Part shown: positions 45,600 to 56,824 of the stretch, in pieces
Position numbering within the stretch: the first letter of the stretch is position 1
Layout of the letters: each line of letters begins with the position of its first letter
Assembly: GCA_963556195.1 (NCBI GenBank)
Contig: OY744532.1
Span: 103,592,083 to 103,656,082 of the forward strand
Source: Sepiola atlantica
Lineage: Eukaryota > Mollusca > Cephalopoda > Sepiida > Sepiolidae
Length of the DNA: 64,000 nt
Direction: 5' to 3'
Notes under the pieces: generated by a model
The model's input: only the letters and a program-made list of their open reading frames with translations
Told to the model about the DNA's origin: nothing
Databases searched by the model: none
Translations under genes and position numbers: made by a program

Positions 45600-47340
45600 A
45601 ATTAAGCTAAGCTTATTTATTGGCATGCGTGTTATGTTAAGATTTAGCTTCTGCCGACCAAATGTAAAGTTCAACCGTGACATGGTTTAGGTCATTTGTA
45701 GTTGATGAAATAAATGGATTTGGGCAAGTTTTCTATAACATGCGTGTTAAGGTGTATGATTTTTAAAATGTAAATGTATCGGGGCTCTACCAATATTGGA
45801 GCTTATTGAATTAAATAGGAAGTTGATTCGATCAAGAAATTGTAGCCGCCATGTTGAATGATTAAATGTTTCAGGAACTGTGTTCGTTAATTTCATTCGT
45901 TTAATTCCAGAATGAATATAAATGTAGAAGTCATAGGTAGAAATAGAAATAACGTACTGTGATATTCGCGGACAATCATCAAAGTAAACGGGAGTGGTCA
46001 TTAAGTCTTTGCGTGTTGCTTTATATTATGTAGTAAATTAATACCAGGCAAATAATAATTAAGAACGGAGTCTTTTGTGAAAATTGAACTGTGTTTATTA
46101 GTTCACGGTGTTGATGAGTGGAGTGACAGTAAAAAAAATTGTTAGTGATAAAATATTTGCTACCAATTATATGGAGTTGGTTTGGCAGAGAGTCGTGGAT
46201 GGTGGGCCAAATGTAATATTTAGTGTTAGCTGGAAAGAAATGATAACAAATTCACTAAAACACGCTCGAGTGAATAAGTGTAATATAGTGGTGAGTTTAG
46301 TAGCCTGTGATGCATGTGGTTATTTTCCTATTCTCCGAGAAGATACAGGGGAAAATCGTCTTAACTTTATATATTAGATGAGTCACCTTTTATCAGGGCC
46401 TAATGCCACTCGAAGATAAGGGTAAATTTGATGAATTGTCTTTTTAATGATGAAGAATATTATGAAAAGAATTAAAAATCATTGATGGAATGAACAAAGT
46501 TAGCATGTCGTATGGTTAGGCTCGGTCCTAATAGATTCACCCTCCCAGATATTACTTCCAATTTGTGTGTGTTGATTGGTTTATTGTAAGCGTCCTTTGG
46601 GGGAAATGTCGAAGCGTCGGTTTCTGGCTATTTTTGGAACAGTCAGAGTTCCCACCCTAGTAAGTTGGCTTCCCCATCTTTCGACCTTGTATTATATCTT
46701 CACACAGTAGAAAGTAAGTGAATACACACATAAAGTGTTAGATCGCCTAACTAAAAATATAACATGTACGCTCTTTTTGGTTGGGGTTATTAAAATAAAA
46801 CATATTACTTATTATTAGATTTACCCATGGATATAAACTACGTTGAACATAAGTTTTAAACCCCAGGAAAGGCATGGCTTTCCGCACATGGACAAGTCAA
46901 ATAATATTTTAACTGGAAATCGTATTCGTCGTATTCAATAAAATATTGTGTTTGTATTTATCAATATCTATCTAGAATTATTTACAATACGTGTTTCTGA
47001 AGAAATAATTTAAATATGTTTGACTCTGCATACATTTGTGTGGGTTATTCGCTTTTTCTTGTTTTCCCAGGTATTAACCTACAAAAAAGGACACCGCTTT
47101 CTCTGGCACTAATTTACAAAATGGAACTTTCAAGCGTCCTTTGGAAATGACCAACAGTCTTATAGCAATATAATATTTGCGTCCGGGCGGAAAACTGAGG
47201 CGAAGAATAGGTAGGCACGCACACATTCTTTTTAATTAATCTGAATTTATCTCATATTATTATTTGTTTGTTTAGAAATGGCTATAGAAATGTATATATG
47301 TTTTGGCGTTTAATTTTACTTTTTTTATTTTAATGATGTG
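45600..47340. other. No recognised feature
   Basis: Includes an 89-codon open frame at 46108-46377 (plus) without recognisable similarity. No splice context or neighbours support it. Confidence 0.4.
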
Positions 47341-47349
47341 CTTTTAAAG

Positions 47350-47962
47350 CAGGAGCGGGCAACCTCCGGCCCGCGAGCCACATCCGGCCTGCGAAGGCTT
47401 AGCGTCCGGCCCGCCACCCTGCTATGCTTTATTATTGCAATCCGACCCATGGACTCCCAGTAAAACTTATATCATTTTGTGACATAGACGTAAAAGTAGG
47501 TTTCAATTAAGATTTACAGCGGGATAAAAATTATGAATATCAGCGAGCGATGATTAATGTATATTTCATTTTTCTGTAACCATTAATTTCAAATCCTTGG
47601 CCTGAGATAAAGATAGAAAAAGAGAAAGAGAGAGGCAAAGAGGAAACGAGAGACGAGGAAAGGGCATGAAACAGAGAATCTATGCGAGGTGTGTCGAAAC
47701 GAATGCTGGATCAACTTGATACTTCCCCCTTCATTATTTTTATGATTCCAAAATGGCTCTTCGTCGACGTCTTTTATAACATCACATACATAAGTCTCTT
47801 GAGAAGAAATATCAGATTTGTAGAGTGTTCAATTCAATTTTTGTACAATTTATTCATGTGAACAAAATATAGTAATTCTGAGATTTCGTTTTTCCCTCCG
47901 GCCCGCGATCTCCTTCCAAAAGTCTCATCTGGCCCTCACTCTGAAAATGTTTCCCGCCCCTG
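47350..47962. mobile_element. Non-autonomous hAT-like DNA transposon
   Basis: The left end 'caggagcgggcaacctccgg' and the right end, read inverted, 'caggggcgggaaacattttc' are terminal inverted repeats of the 'caggggtgggcaa' kind. They are followed inward by the 'ggcccgcgagccacatccgg' theme that marks several hAT families. The 8-bp flanks ttttaaag (47342-47349) and ttttaaaa (47963-47970) are near-identical, as expected for a hAT 8-bp target duplication. There is no transposase frame in the 613 bp. The interior is ordinary AT-rich sequence. Confidence 0.82.
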
Positions 47963-48835
47963 TTTTAAAAAAACGCTACTTTTACCTTCGTATTGGTGCT
48001 TCTATGTATGCGTGCATTATGTTGACGTCATTATTTCTTTTTCCTACGCGATGAACTCCATAGGCTATGAACTTAATACGCTATGGACAACATTAAATAT
48101 GATCTTCCTACGCTATGAACTAAGCTTAGCAATTAAACAAAGCAAATCATAAAGTTAATTCATATATTTCTATAGATAAATATATATATATAAATATATT
48201 TTTGTTGATAAACTAACGAACGGACACCCTTTTCTAAAGTCACAGAAAGAAATACATAATAACTTTTAACATTCCTGGTAGAAATGAGTTGCTATAATAA
48301 CTACAATATAAATATCGTTCGTGCTTTACAGAGAAATGTTCATTAAGAAAATGGAACTGAACAATCTAAATTTCGACAAAACATAAAAGACTCAATGAAA
48401 TCATTGAACAGTGCCAATCTTGCAAATAATGAGAGAATTCAATAATTTTAGTGCAGTGATATACATGCAGTATCCATCACCATTTTTAAAAATATTTAAA
48501 CATTTAATGCGTTGATCAAACGTAATTTCTCCTAATAAATCCATTTTGTGTAAATAGAGTTTATTTAATTATCCTCATAAAATATTACTCTAATTGTCCA
48601 AAGCTTTCTTCATTTTCTATATATGTTAATGAAAAAAAAATGTCAACGTAACTTAATTTATTCTTCGCTATGGCAAATCATACGTTATGCATAGATAAAA
48701 AGTTCAATAGCGGAGGAGTTTTACTGAATTTGCTGTTCCGAACTTGAAAATGGATGAACGTTTTTGATTTGAGACAAATATCACGAGAAAGTATCTGGCG
48801 GGTATGTAAAGGAATAAGTTTCTTTAGCTTTATAT

Positions 48836-48860
48836 TCATCATCATCATCATCATCATCAG

Positions 48861-48948
<88 letters not shown>
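48836..48948. repeat. (ATC)n-(AGC)n trinucleotide repeat
   Basis: About 28 ATC units with one 'agc' interruption, then about 10 AGC/CAG units. The poly-Met and poly-Ile frames across it are artefacts. Confidence 0.97.
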
Positions 48949-48949
<1 letters not shown>

Positions 48950-49394
48950 TCATGGGTGTCACTATCATCATCACCGGCATCGTTATCATCGTCGTCGTAT
49001 AAATAATCATCATCAGTAGCATAGTCATTGCCAGTTGTTCACGCCATTGCTGGCAGATATCCTCCATATGCTCCTATAGATGTATACATTTTATGTTTGC
49101 AAATATTTAATTCTATGCGCTGTCTGTATAAACATAATAGCCAATGGTATTCGTATTAATAATATTCTTAATCAACAGGCGTTGGGTGTTGTTTTTATCT
49201 AATGCGAAATTTATTAAATATATTCATTAGAATGTAGTACCAAGGTATAGCTCAGAAATAAGTATTCAACAAAGAAACACCTTAACTAAATAATACCTAC
49301 TTTGATGCAGTATTTTGATGTCTATAATACAGTGGTATATCATTTTCTTTACCGACACATAAAAGTACTCTTATAGATGTAGCACCATTTTTCC

Positions 49395-49890
49395 GTGACT
49401 TCGCGTCGTCAACGTTCGGGCACGTTACGGAAGTGCCCTAGATTTGACGAGGCAAAAACAGCCAAACGCTAAATTGAAGACTGGCAGCCGATAAATTACG
49501 ACGAAAGAAAACCAAACTAAAATACATGTATACAAATAAAGAACGAACAAACCATAGCTAAACAACTGTTAGTAATTAGATGTTTTGTAAAAGGAACCAT
49601 TGTTAATCAAATGTTTTTAAATAAAATATGTTTTTGTTTGTGCACCGGAAAGTTTAAAAATATAATTGTGTTTGCTTTGTTAAGCAAATGTTTTTGTTTT
49701 TTTTAATTTTTTTCAATGTTTACATTTTTTTAAAAACAAATCAATTAGTCCTTCGGGAGATTCAATGAGCTGACTGATATTATAGAAATTATATTTTTTG
49801 CTATTAAACGCGATTAATTTCTTCCAAAAGTTATCGGCTGCTGGGTTAATAGTTTCGTCAACTCTCGGGCGCTTCCGAGACCTGCTAGCA
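49395..49890. mobile_element. Probable old relative of the TTAGGG-containing inverted-repeat element
   Basis: The sequence at 49395-49460 (plus) resembles the terminal repeat at 55660-55725: 'cgtgac.ttcg', 'cgttcgggca', 'tacg', 'gccc.aga.ttgacgag'. The minus strand at 49855-49880 carries 'cgcccgagagttgacga', an exact 17-base match to 55707-55723, preceded by 'ctcggaagcg' as in the right arm of that element. The two lie in inverted orientation ~430 bases apart, as two ends of one element would. Evidence is by eye and partial. Confidence 0.35.
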
Positions 49891-50044
49891 CGTTGACGAC
49901 GCAAAGATAAATAAATATGGTGCCCTCGCTATAAGAGTACCCATCTAAAATATTATCGTTATTTAATGCTTGTAAACAATATTCTCGGAATGTTCCTGGT
50001 GGGTATTGATGGTGTGTATTATCCAAATTTTGCTTAATACTCTT

Positions 50045-50112
50045 CTCATCCTGTTAATTAACACAATGTTTCGGCCGATGTAACATCAGACCTTCTTCAT
50101 GTACATACTTTC
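50045..50112 (-). ncRNA. Hammerhead-like motif, second family (core mutated)
   Basis: On the minus strand TGAAGA (50094-50099) is followed by one A and a long stem II, 'ggtctgatg' with 'catcggcc' around a tta loop (50073-50092). Then GAAAC (50068-50072) and ATT follow. The first C of CUGANGA is an A here, so the core is broken. 'tgtac' and 'gtgtt' flank it and could form a weak stem I. It matches the motif at 54.46 kb in order and sequence. Confidence 0.45.
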
Positions 50113-50517
50113 AGAATATGGAACCTAATAGTCTAATTTTATGTCGGACTCGGGAACCTTTACTGAATTTTGAACTGGACCCTTTATTTAATCTACAAGA
50201 AAAGAGTGTGCTCATTCCGTCGACTATGACGGGTAGAAGTGGTCAATTAAGTTTAGTCCTATTTACATCCGCTTATAGAAAGAATTGATCCTTCGATCTC
50301 AAGAAACAGTAACTTGCAACTGATTTAAACCAACGCCTAACTTTTTACGTATCGTGTCAGTATTCTTTTTTTCTGAGTGAATTCTTAAAAAAATTGTATT
50401 GGTACTGTTTAAATTATGAATAAATTAAATTGAAGAATTCAGCTCTAGTTCCTGCCCCTACCTGTAAATATTCACATAAAAAAATTTGTCTGACTAAAAC
50501 GCAGCAAAGAAGGTTCC

Positions 50518-50535
50518 TCTCTCTCCTCTCTCTCT

Positions 50536-50580
<45 letters not shown>
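50518..50580. repeat. (CT)n microsatellite
   Basis: About 30 CT units with scattered ccc/ttt interruptions. Confidence 0.95.
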
Positions 50581-50581
<1 letters not shown>

Positions 50582-50599
50582 GTACTATAAACAAAACAA

Positions 50600-50760
50600 A
50601 ACTTCCATGAACCAAGTTTTTTTTCTTAGAACATACGTTCTGTTGAAAACATACCACGGGTTTGCTTCCAAACTGAATATAGCATGGTCGTGTTTAAGTC
50701 GAATATAAAGAAATACGTGACGAGTCGTTCTCTTAAGGGACCATACAGTAGATAAGAACC
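50600..50760 (+). pseudogene. C-terminal fragment of a non-LTR retrotransposon protein, copy 2
   Basis: Reads '(P)RVCFQTEYSMVVFKSNIKK' followed by 'YVTSRSLKG' at about 50655-50740, the same terminal block as 13.43-13.51 kb. 'ttccatgaa' near 50603 is shared with the third copy at 60.29 kb. Confidence 0.5.
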
Positions 50761-50999
50761 CTGGAATTTTGGAGAGATGAAACGAGACAAAATTCGGTCT
50801 AATACGGCGGACGTTACTGGTTTTTGTAAACAAACCTATAATAAAGCTGTGTTCTTTGGGTTTTCGTCAAAAGCTAGCTTTTAATGTAGGATGCGTTTTT
50901 TATATACAACACTTTTTTATAATAAAACGAAACATTGCCGAATTTTCGTTCTAATATGTTTTCGAGTATAAAATAAAATCTTATAGCGTGCGTCTTCTT

Positions 51000-52240
51000 T
51001 TTCAACATGTTTTAATAAACACAGAAGATTCTATTTTTGTTTGTGTATTTTAAGAAAAGAGGGGTATATGAGATATTTATTAACGGGATTGAGTACTCCT
51101 TATTTTCGTTCCTGGTAATTTTAATTTCCGTCGCTATTCTGATTCCCTGTATGGTTTTCTCTTCAGTAATCCTCACCTATCCCACGCACCGATTGACATC
51201 CGCTCGTGGCGGCGTTTATAGTCCAACCAGCAATATTTGTAACCCTTATACTCGAGCCTTGATAAAATCTGATTCATACGACAAACACCTTCGTCAAGTA
51301 TTATCAGTTTCCTTCAACATATTTGATACGTCTGAAACACTGGATAAATCATATTAATCCATATACAATTTTGAGAAATATCGTAATCTTTGTTTTCGAA
51401 CGGAGTCTTTAGAGTAGATGATTTCTGTATTCCATGTGGCTTGACAACAAGAGGTCCAATTTACGCTTTTACTGCCTTTTAATACAAACATAATGGCGAA
51501 TTTCAAATCTCAAAACAAAATTAAAGTTTTAGTATTTCCTTCAATAGAAGTATTTCAAAAACACTACGCTATTTTCCCGGGGAAAAAATGGCAGTAAAGC
51601 CTTGAAAATAAACTTCATAAAAAATCAAAACTGTGTAAATTACTACTTGAATTATAACAACACAAAAACGCTTTCTGAATGACAACAAAATATTTCAATA
51701 ATTTATCTTTTTCTTGCATTACTTCGATGGAAAAAAACTGTTCGGCTATTTTGTTTGTATATTTGTTATATTGTCTTCGAAATAAAACCGTTAAATAATC
51801 GAGTACTAATAGTTACATCGGTTCTTTCAATAACATAGAACTTAGGGGACACTAGCTGAAATAACCTTTGGAAGATGAGTTCATATAGGCAGACTCTCAG
51901 AAATGGCAACCATGGAATCCTTAATAAAATTCATAATCCTATCTCCAATCAAACCACATTTAGTACAAATACAGATCAGTGGATGTTATACTTGTCCACC
52001 GAGTTTCAGTCAAGCGTATCCAGCAGTCTTCGTTTTGTCAACGGTCATTGATATATAATGATCCTCAAAATATTAAAGATGGAATCGTTATGAAGATTTA
52101 CAATCATTTCTTTCTTTCATTGTCTTCTTCGAGTCATGCACATTTGTACACCAAGTTTCATTCATGAATCTCCAACAGTTGTTCGTATATCTCCATTCAA
52201 TGATTGGCATCGAAAAAAAAACTCAAACTTATCAGTTATT
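51000..52240. other. No recognised feature
   Basis: Open frames (for example 51037-51357) resemble nothing known. Confidence 0.4.
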
Positions 52241-52244
52241 CCTC

Positions 52245-53169
52245 TCTACGTTCTTTTTTTTTGTTTTGTTTTTTTTGTCTGGTGCTTCGAACAGGCGTGT
52301 TCAGGCTTGCTGGTTGTTCAACTCGCCCTGGCTGATGTGAGGATCCTGTGAGACAAAGGAACCGCACCAGCATGTGCTTGCATGTGCACGATAGAATTGG
52401 TGTCGGCTTGCCTGCACGCCGTGTATCCGACAATTTGGGGTTGGTCCGGGATATTAGCGAGGTAGGCATCAAGAGAGCGCTTAAATTGTTCCACAGCAGC
52501 ACTTTTTATATCCCGAATACACCTAGGCATGGCATTGAAGAGTTGTGACCCCTGTACAGGTAAGCTCGTTTCAAAAATGGTTCGTATTTTCCCACCAGTT
52601 TTTAGCGAGGGAACAATACAGTGCCTCCCGCGGCGTTCATTGTCTCGGGCTTGAATGTGGCCATTAATGTTCGGTACCTTTCCTTCCAATATCTTCCAGA
52701 TGTAAATTATCCGGTACCTTTCACGTCGTCTTTGCAGCGAGAACATTTTTGTCTTCTTCAGACATGACCAGTAGTTCCGATCAGCTTGAATTTTCCGTAG
52801 AAAGGACCACTGAATGGCTTCAAGCTTTTGGATGAGCCTAGGGCTACTTGGGTTCCACAAGACAGAACAGTATTCCAAAACTGGAATGACCAAGGATTTA
52901 TACAGCGTGACCATTGCACGATATTCTCTGGTTTTAAATGTCCTCAGGATCCAGGCAATGAGGTTCTTGGCTTTTTCCACAACTTTGTTTATTTGATTGC
53001 TAAAAAGACAATCACTAGACATAGATACACCGAGGTCCTTTACTTCTTGCTTTATGTTTATCATTTTTCCTGACGGAGTGTGGTATGATATCTCGCTTTT
53101 TAGCTGGTCGTTATTACCATAGCGGAGAAGCTCAAATTTCTGCTCTGATTTTTGTTGAGATGACACATT
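52245..53169 (-). mobile_element. 5'-truncated non-LTR retrotransposon with A-rich tail
   Basis: The insertion carries a long open frame for the end of a LINE polyprotein (next entry) and, past its stop, an A-rich run at 52254-52278 as read on the minus strand. Similarity starts abruptly near 53166 at a point inside the reverse transcriptase, which is typical of 5' truncation. I could not find a clear target-site duplication. The unbroken frame makes it the youngest LINE copy in the window. Confidence 0.8.
52318..53166 (-). CDS. C-terminal part of a non-LTR retrotransposon reverse transcriptase (282 codons)
   Basis: The frame holds 'KFELLRYGNNDQLKSEISYH' at residues ~10-30, 'VKDLGVSMSSDCLFS' at ~62-56-region, 'TLYKSLVIPVLEYCSVLWNP' near residues 86-105, and 'QWSFLRKIQA' near 118-128. 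Later come 'RRERYRIIYIWKILEGKVPN', 'RGRHCIVPSLKT', 'GSQLFNAMPRCIRDI' and a final '(FKRSLDAYLANIPDQP)' block. This is the part after the catalytic YADD motif (thumb and tail), as in CR1- and jockey-like LINEs. The catalytic domain and endonuclease are absent, so it cannot be active. An in-frame stop lies just before a GTG at 53166, and the original frame began far upstream in the missing part. Confidence 0.85.
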   Translation of the reverse strand: MSSQQKSEQKFELLRYGNNDQLKSEISYHTPSGKMINIKQEVKDLGVSMSSDCLFSNQINKVVEKAKNLIAWILRTFKTREYRAMVTLYKSLVIPVLEYCSVLWNPSSPRLIQKLEAIQWSFLRKIQADRNYWSCLKKTKMFSLQRRRERYRIIYIWKILEGKVPNINGHIQARDNERRGRHCIVPSLKTGGKIRTIFETSLPVQGSQLFNAMPRCIRDIKSAAVEQFKRSLDAYLANIPDQPQIVGYTACRQADTNSIVHMQAHAGAVPLSHRILTSARAS

Positions 53170-54400
53170 TCAGTTTAGGAATAGTCTGGGATCATTTGTA
53201 TTACCTTTATTTTTTCGAACACCCCCACATATAAAAATCTGGAAGGTATGTTCCGATGAGGATACACACAATTCTTCTGATAGGGCAATCACAACATATT
53301 TTTAAATGGCGATGAAACAAAAACTGTTGGGCAGTTATGACTGCCCCTTGGTGGGCAGGCACAACCTAGACTGCGGTTTATTTATACCAAATATGATTGG
53401 GTTGCAGAATAGATTATCGATCGCATTGGTGGTATTTTTAGAGGTGACCCTTTATCAACATCTGTTCAATGAATAAGTGTCAATGCTCATCGTATTTAGT
53501 TATTATGTCTTCCAGAAATAATTGATTTGCCGACAGAATTAATGAATCAATAATTCTATTTATGACTTAGAATGAGATTCTCATAAATTAGTCATCCTAC
53601 AGTGTCGATATCCCATAACACAGAATTACAAACAATTACGATAGATATTATGTTTCGGCATTAAGTAAAAACGAAACGTGCATTGCTATGGAAGAAAAAC
53701 AGATTAAATAAAGCAATCGGTAAAAAGCTTCTAAGGTTACGTGTTCAAGCGTTAGATAAACAATGTCGGTTTGATTCACTCTAGATCATACAAATAAATG
53801 TAATGTATGAACAGTTTACAATAATCATTCTGTAAGACATTAAATAACACAAGATTTAGAAACATGGCATAATGAGTAGGACTATATATACTAACAGCAA
53901 ACGCTAAAACACACTGTTCAAGACGGAGATAAAGTAATCAAACATGTGAGTCGTCCGGTTGTATGTTCGCCATTGGTAGAAATTTCATGGGCGTGCAGCC
54001 AAACACCTATTTTATGAAGTAAACTCATTTGTATTTGAGGTTAAGCAAGCGTATAAATGCCAGAGGGTGAATGACAAATGTGTTATTTCTTCTCTTGACT
54101 TTGATAAGAGGGAACGGAGACATTTCGACTGCAATAATACTTTATTCCAACACAAGTATGATCGGTCAATTAAACTGGGCACGTTGCGTAAGGGATATCT
54201 AGATGGGCACGGAGAACAACGATGCAAGTGTGTATTAACAATCAGCTCTGACTGATAATCTGCTGGTGTTTAATCTTCAATGCTTACTATAGGCGATACA
54301 AAATAAGAATAAAATTAAGAAATGACTTAGGTAACACGCTACCCAGTCATTGTGGACAGTACTATAACAATTTATCACGCGGTATATAATAAAGGATTCA
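53170..54400. other. No recognised feature
   Basis: AT-rich. One small perfect hairpin (arms gggcagt/actgccc) at 53329-53346 is noted, without known role. Confidence 0.4.
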
Positions 54401-54454
54401 GTGTACATTCCGTATAGATTCTCGAGTTTGACATGCCAATGTTCGAGTTCGAAA

Positions 54455-54505
54455 AGGTACACCTGAAGATAGTCGGAAGCTACATCGGTCGAAACGTTGT
54501 AAGAA
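54455..54505 (+). ncRNA. Hammerhead-like motif, second family
   Basis: CTGAAGA (54463-54469) keeps the CUGANGA core. Then comes a decayed stem II ('agtcggaag' / 'catcggtc' around cta), GAAAC (54491-54495) and GTT (54496-54498). ACGT forms the same palindromic minimal stem III as at 15.0 kb. Two stem II pairs are mismatched and stem I is weak, so activity is doubtful. Confidence 0.45.
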
Positions 54506-54699
54506 TATCATCTAAGATTAAAATAGTAGTCGGAATAATCCAGTGTCAATCGACATCTGAAAAATCTAAAAAACATATACTTTCAACAGCCTCGTTTCTC
54601 TTTATATTATCCTCTAGTCCTCACACTACATGATGTATGTTTCTGACAAAGGAAGAAGAATTGATGTTTTATGGGTAGAAATATATCACTAAAACACTT

Positions 54700-55630
54700 A
54701 TCGTGGGTTATTTGTTGACCTTTAAGTAGTATTGGTTCAGCTTGTTACATCAAGTGCATGCATGCCTTATCTGGAGAAATGTCCATAAAAAATCAATGAA
54801 TACTTAAAAAGTGGATATTGATAACACGAAAAACTTATTATATAGAATATCCCTTTATCTGTTCGTATCGTGTGTAAACATGACATAAATACAAAGGTGA
54901 ATATTTACTAATTAGACTAAACAAAGCTATTAGTAAATCATTTAAAATAAGTATTGTTTACACTATTCAATGCCCCCCAAAGACGTTAAGACGAAGAATG
55001 AAGAAATGTTTAACGTTCGTTTTTTAATTTCGCTGGTAAATAACGCAGATCATAGTTATATAATTTAAAAGAGTAAACCCACAATTTATTCAATTTAAAT
55101 CAGAATGTGTTGATATTAAATAAATAAAAACTGATTGACATGATGTAATGTTACATAGCGTGTGAATTTCGTCGGTTGCAGCAGATTATCAAGACGACAG
55201 CTAATCTCGTATACATCTTGAAGCGTGTTGCTTTGATGCCACGTCGTAGCAGTTTGTTTTCTCTCATTTCTTTCTTTGTTGTAATTCAGTTGCTGTGCGT
55301 GTTAAAAGATAGCAATGATTGTAAACAAAGACATAACATATGTATTTATGTTTTAACAATGCTTTCAGACTTTTCTGTTTTAATTTAATAAAAGGGAATG
55401 TTACTAGGTCACCAAATCACGAACGCTGTCTTTCCTTTGCAGTCTAGAAAAGAGAAAGATGACTTCAGCTTATCCACTTCGTGTTACGGCTGATTTTCTG
55501 TTTGTTACGACAGGAATACCTGACTTTAATTTGACTCATAATGGAATCTTCCACCGTTCGCAGCTTATAGTTACTATAACCTCATGTAGAAGTGTACTGT
55601 TTTAACAATACAGTTTACACGCTCCTATCT
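54700..55630. other. No recognised feature
   Basis: AT-rich, nothing supported. Confidence 0.4.
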
Positions 55631-55791
55631 TAAGATGGTACTGATATCGATCCTGATCCTGTTTTCGTGAGGTTCGACTCGGGAGCGTTGGGCAGTCCTA
55701 CGCAAACGCCCGAGAGTTGACGAGACGATTTGTATCAGACGACAATTTTGATACGGTGATGCGTCCTATGATGATAATGTTTTGCATGTTT

Positions 55792-55817
55792 TTGTTGTTG
55801 TTGTTGTTGTTGTTGTT
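55792..55817. repeat. (GTT)n microsatellite
   Basis: About eight units leading directly into the telomere-like repeats. Confidence 0.95.
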
Positions 55818-55822
55818 AGGAT

Positions 55823-55857
<35 letters not shown>

Positions 55858-55880
55858 GGTTTAAGGTTAGGGTTAGGGTT
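55816..55880 (+). repeat. Interstitial (TTAGGG)n telomeric repeat
   Basis: About ten units of ttaggg with TTTAGGG, TTAAGG and GGATTTAGGG variants. It lies wholly inside the inverted-repeat element, so it travelled with the element or expanded in it, and need not mark a chromosome fusion. Confidence 0.95.
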
Positions 55881-56239
55881 AAAAATATTTATTTGATAAC
55901 AGTAAATACGCTTTGTTTTGCTTGTTTTATTTGTTTTGTTGTTTAAAAAATTTCTTGCAACTATAACTAAAAATTATAGGACGCAGCAACGTATCAAAAT
56001 AAAGATAAACATTATTTGATAACAGTAACTTCGCTATGTTTTGCTTGTTTTTATTGCTGTTTCATTTAGAAAATTTCTTGAAAATATAACTTACAATCAC
56101 AGGACGCAGTACCATATCAAAATTTTCGTCCGTTACCATTCGGCTCGTAAACACTCGAGCGTTTGCGTAGGACAGCCGAACGCTTCCGAGTCGAACCTCA
56201 CGAAAACTGGGTCAGGATCGATATCAGTACCCTTTAGAT

Positions 56240-56820
56240 TTCTACACACATATGGCAGTTAGTTTTCGTCATGAAATAACGCAACATAGTTTCAATAGAA
56301 AACACAAAAAATATAAACAAAACAATTAATTGTTTAAAACAGTGTTTCGTAATTAAGTTATACTGGTATAACACAGTGCTTTCTTAATATTGTTGTATAT
56401 CTATTAACATATTGAAACAGTTCATATGTCCTGAAAGAAAAGATAAAGAAAACCAAACAATGAATTGTATACGATATGCATTTGGGGTTCAGAAGTAAAT
56501 ACTCGAAAAAGGGACATATAACGAGATGTCCACTTTGGGTAGTTAGTGCTTGGGTAGTGCGCTAAAAATATATTTCGGTTCAACTTAGAATCTAGTTAAG
56601 AAAGCGGTATTAACATTCGACTATAGTGTGACAATAGTGTGTATCGTCAGTTGATTAGTAAATAAATGCACGATAAACAAACAATTTGCATAGATACTTG
56701 CTAGAGAATCAAAAACGGGAGAGCGGATTTTGGCACCGGGTAGTGAGGTCGTAATCAGCGCTTGCTCTCGCTCTACCACGGTATATAAAAAAGAAAAGTT
56801 TGAGAAAAGTATTGTCCACA
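56240..56820. other. No recognised feature
   Basis: AT-rich, nothing supported. Confidence 0.4.
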
Positions 56821-56824
56821 TCAT

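Larger units (their letters stand above)
55637..56231. mobile_element. Inverted-repeat element containing TTAGGG repeats
   Basis: The left arm 55637-55780 ('ggtactgatatcgatcctga' and onward) and right arm 56092-56231 are inverted copies over about 140 bases, with substitutions and small indels. The flanks cttaagat (55629-55636) and ctttagat (56232-56239) differ at one base and look like an 8-bp target duplication. Between the arms are a (GTT)n tract, telomere-like repeats and a tandem pair of ~120-base units (55893-56012 and 56012-56124). The inner part of the right arm belongs to this repeated unit. There is no coding capacity. It resembles a foldback/MITE-type DNA transposon with an 8-bp duplication (hAT- or P-like), but its ends match no family I know. 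Confidence 0.75.

Noticed and set aside
49713..50026. Open frames on the minus strand as a PLE N-terminal protein next to the hammerhead-like motif
   Set aside because: I recognised no PLE motif in them, and part of the sequence looks like a transposon terminal repeat instead.
53329..53346. Hairpin gggcagt/actgccc as a terminator or RNA element
   Set aside because: A 7-bp palindrome is expected by chance in this length, and no transcript context is visible.
55816..55880. Chromosome end or fusion point
   Set aside because: The TTAGGG units are few and lie inside an element with inverted ends. Ordinary sequence continues on both sides.
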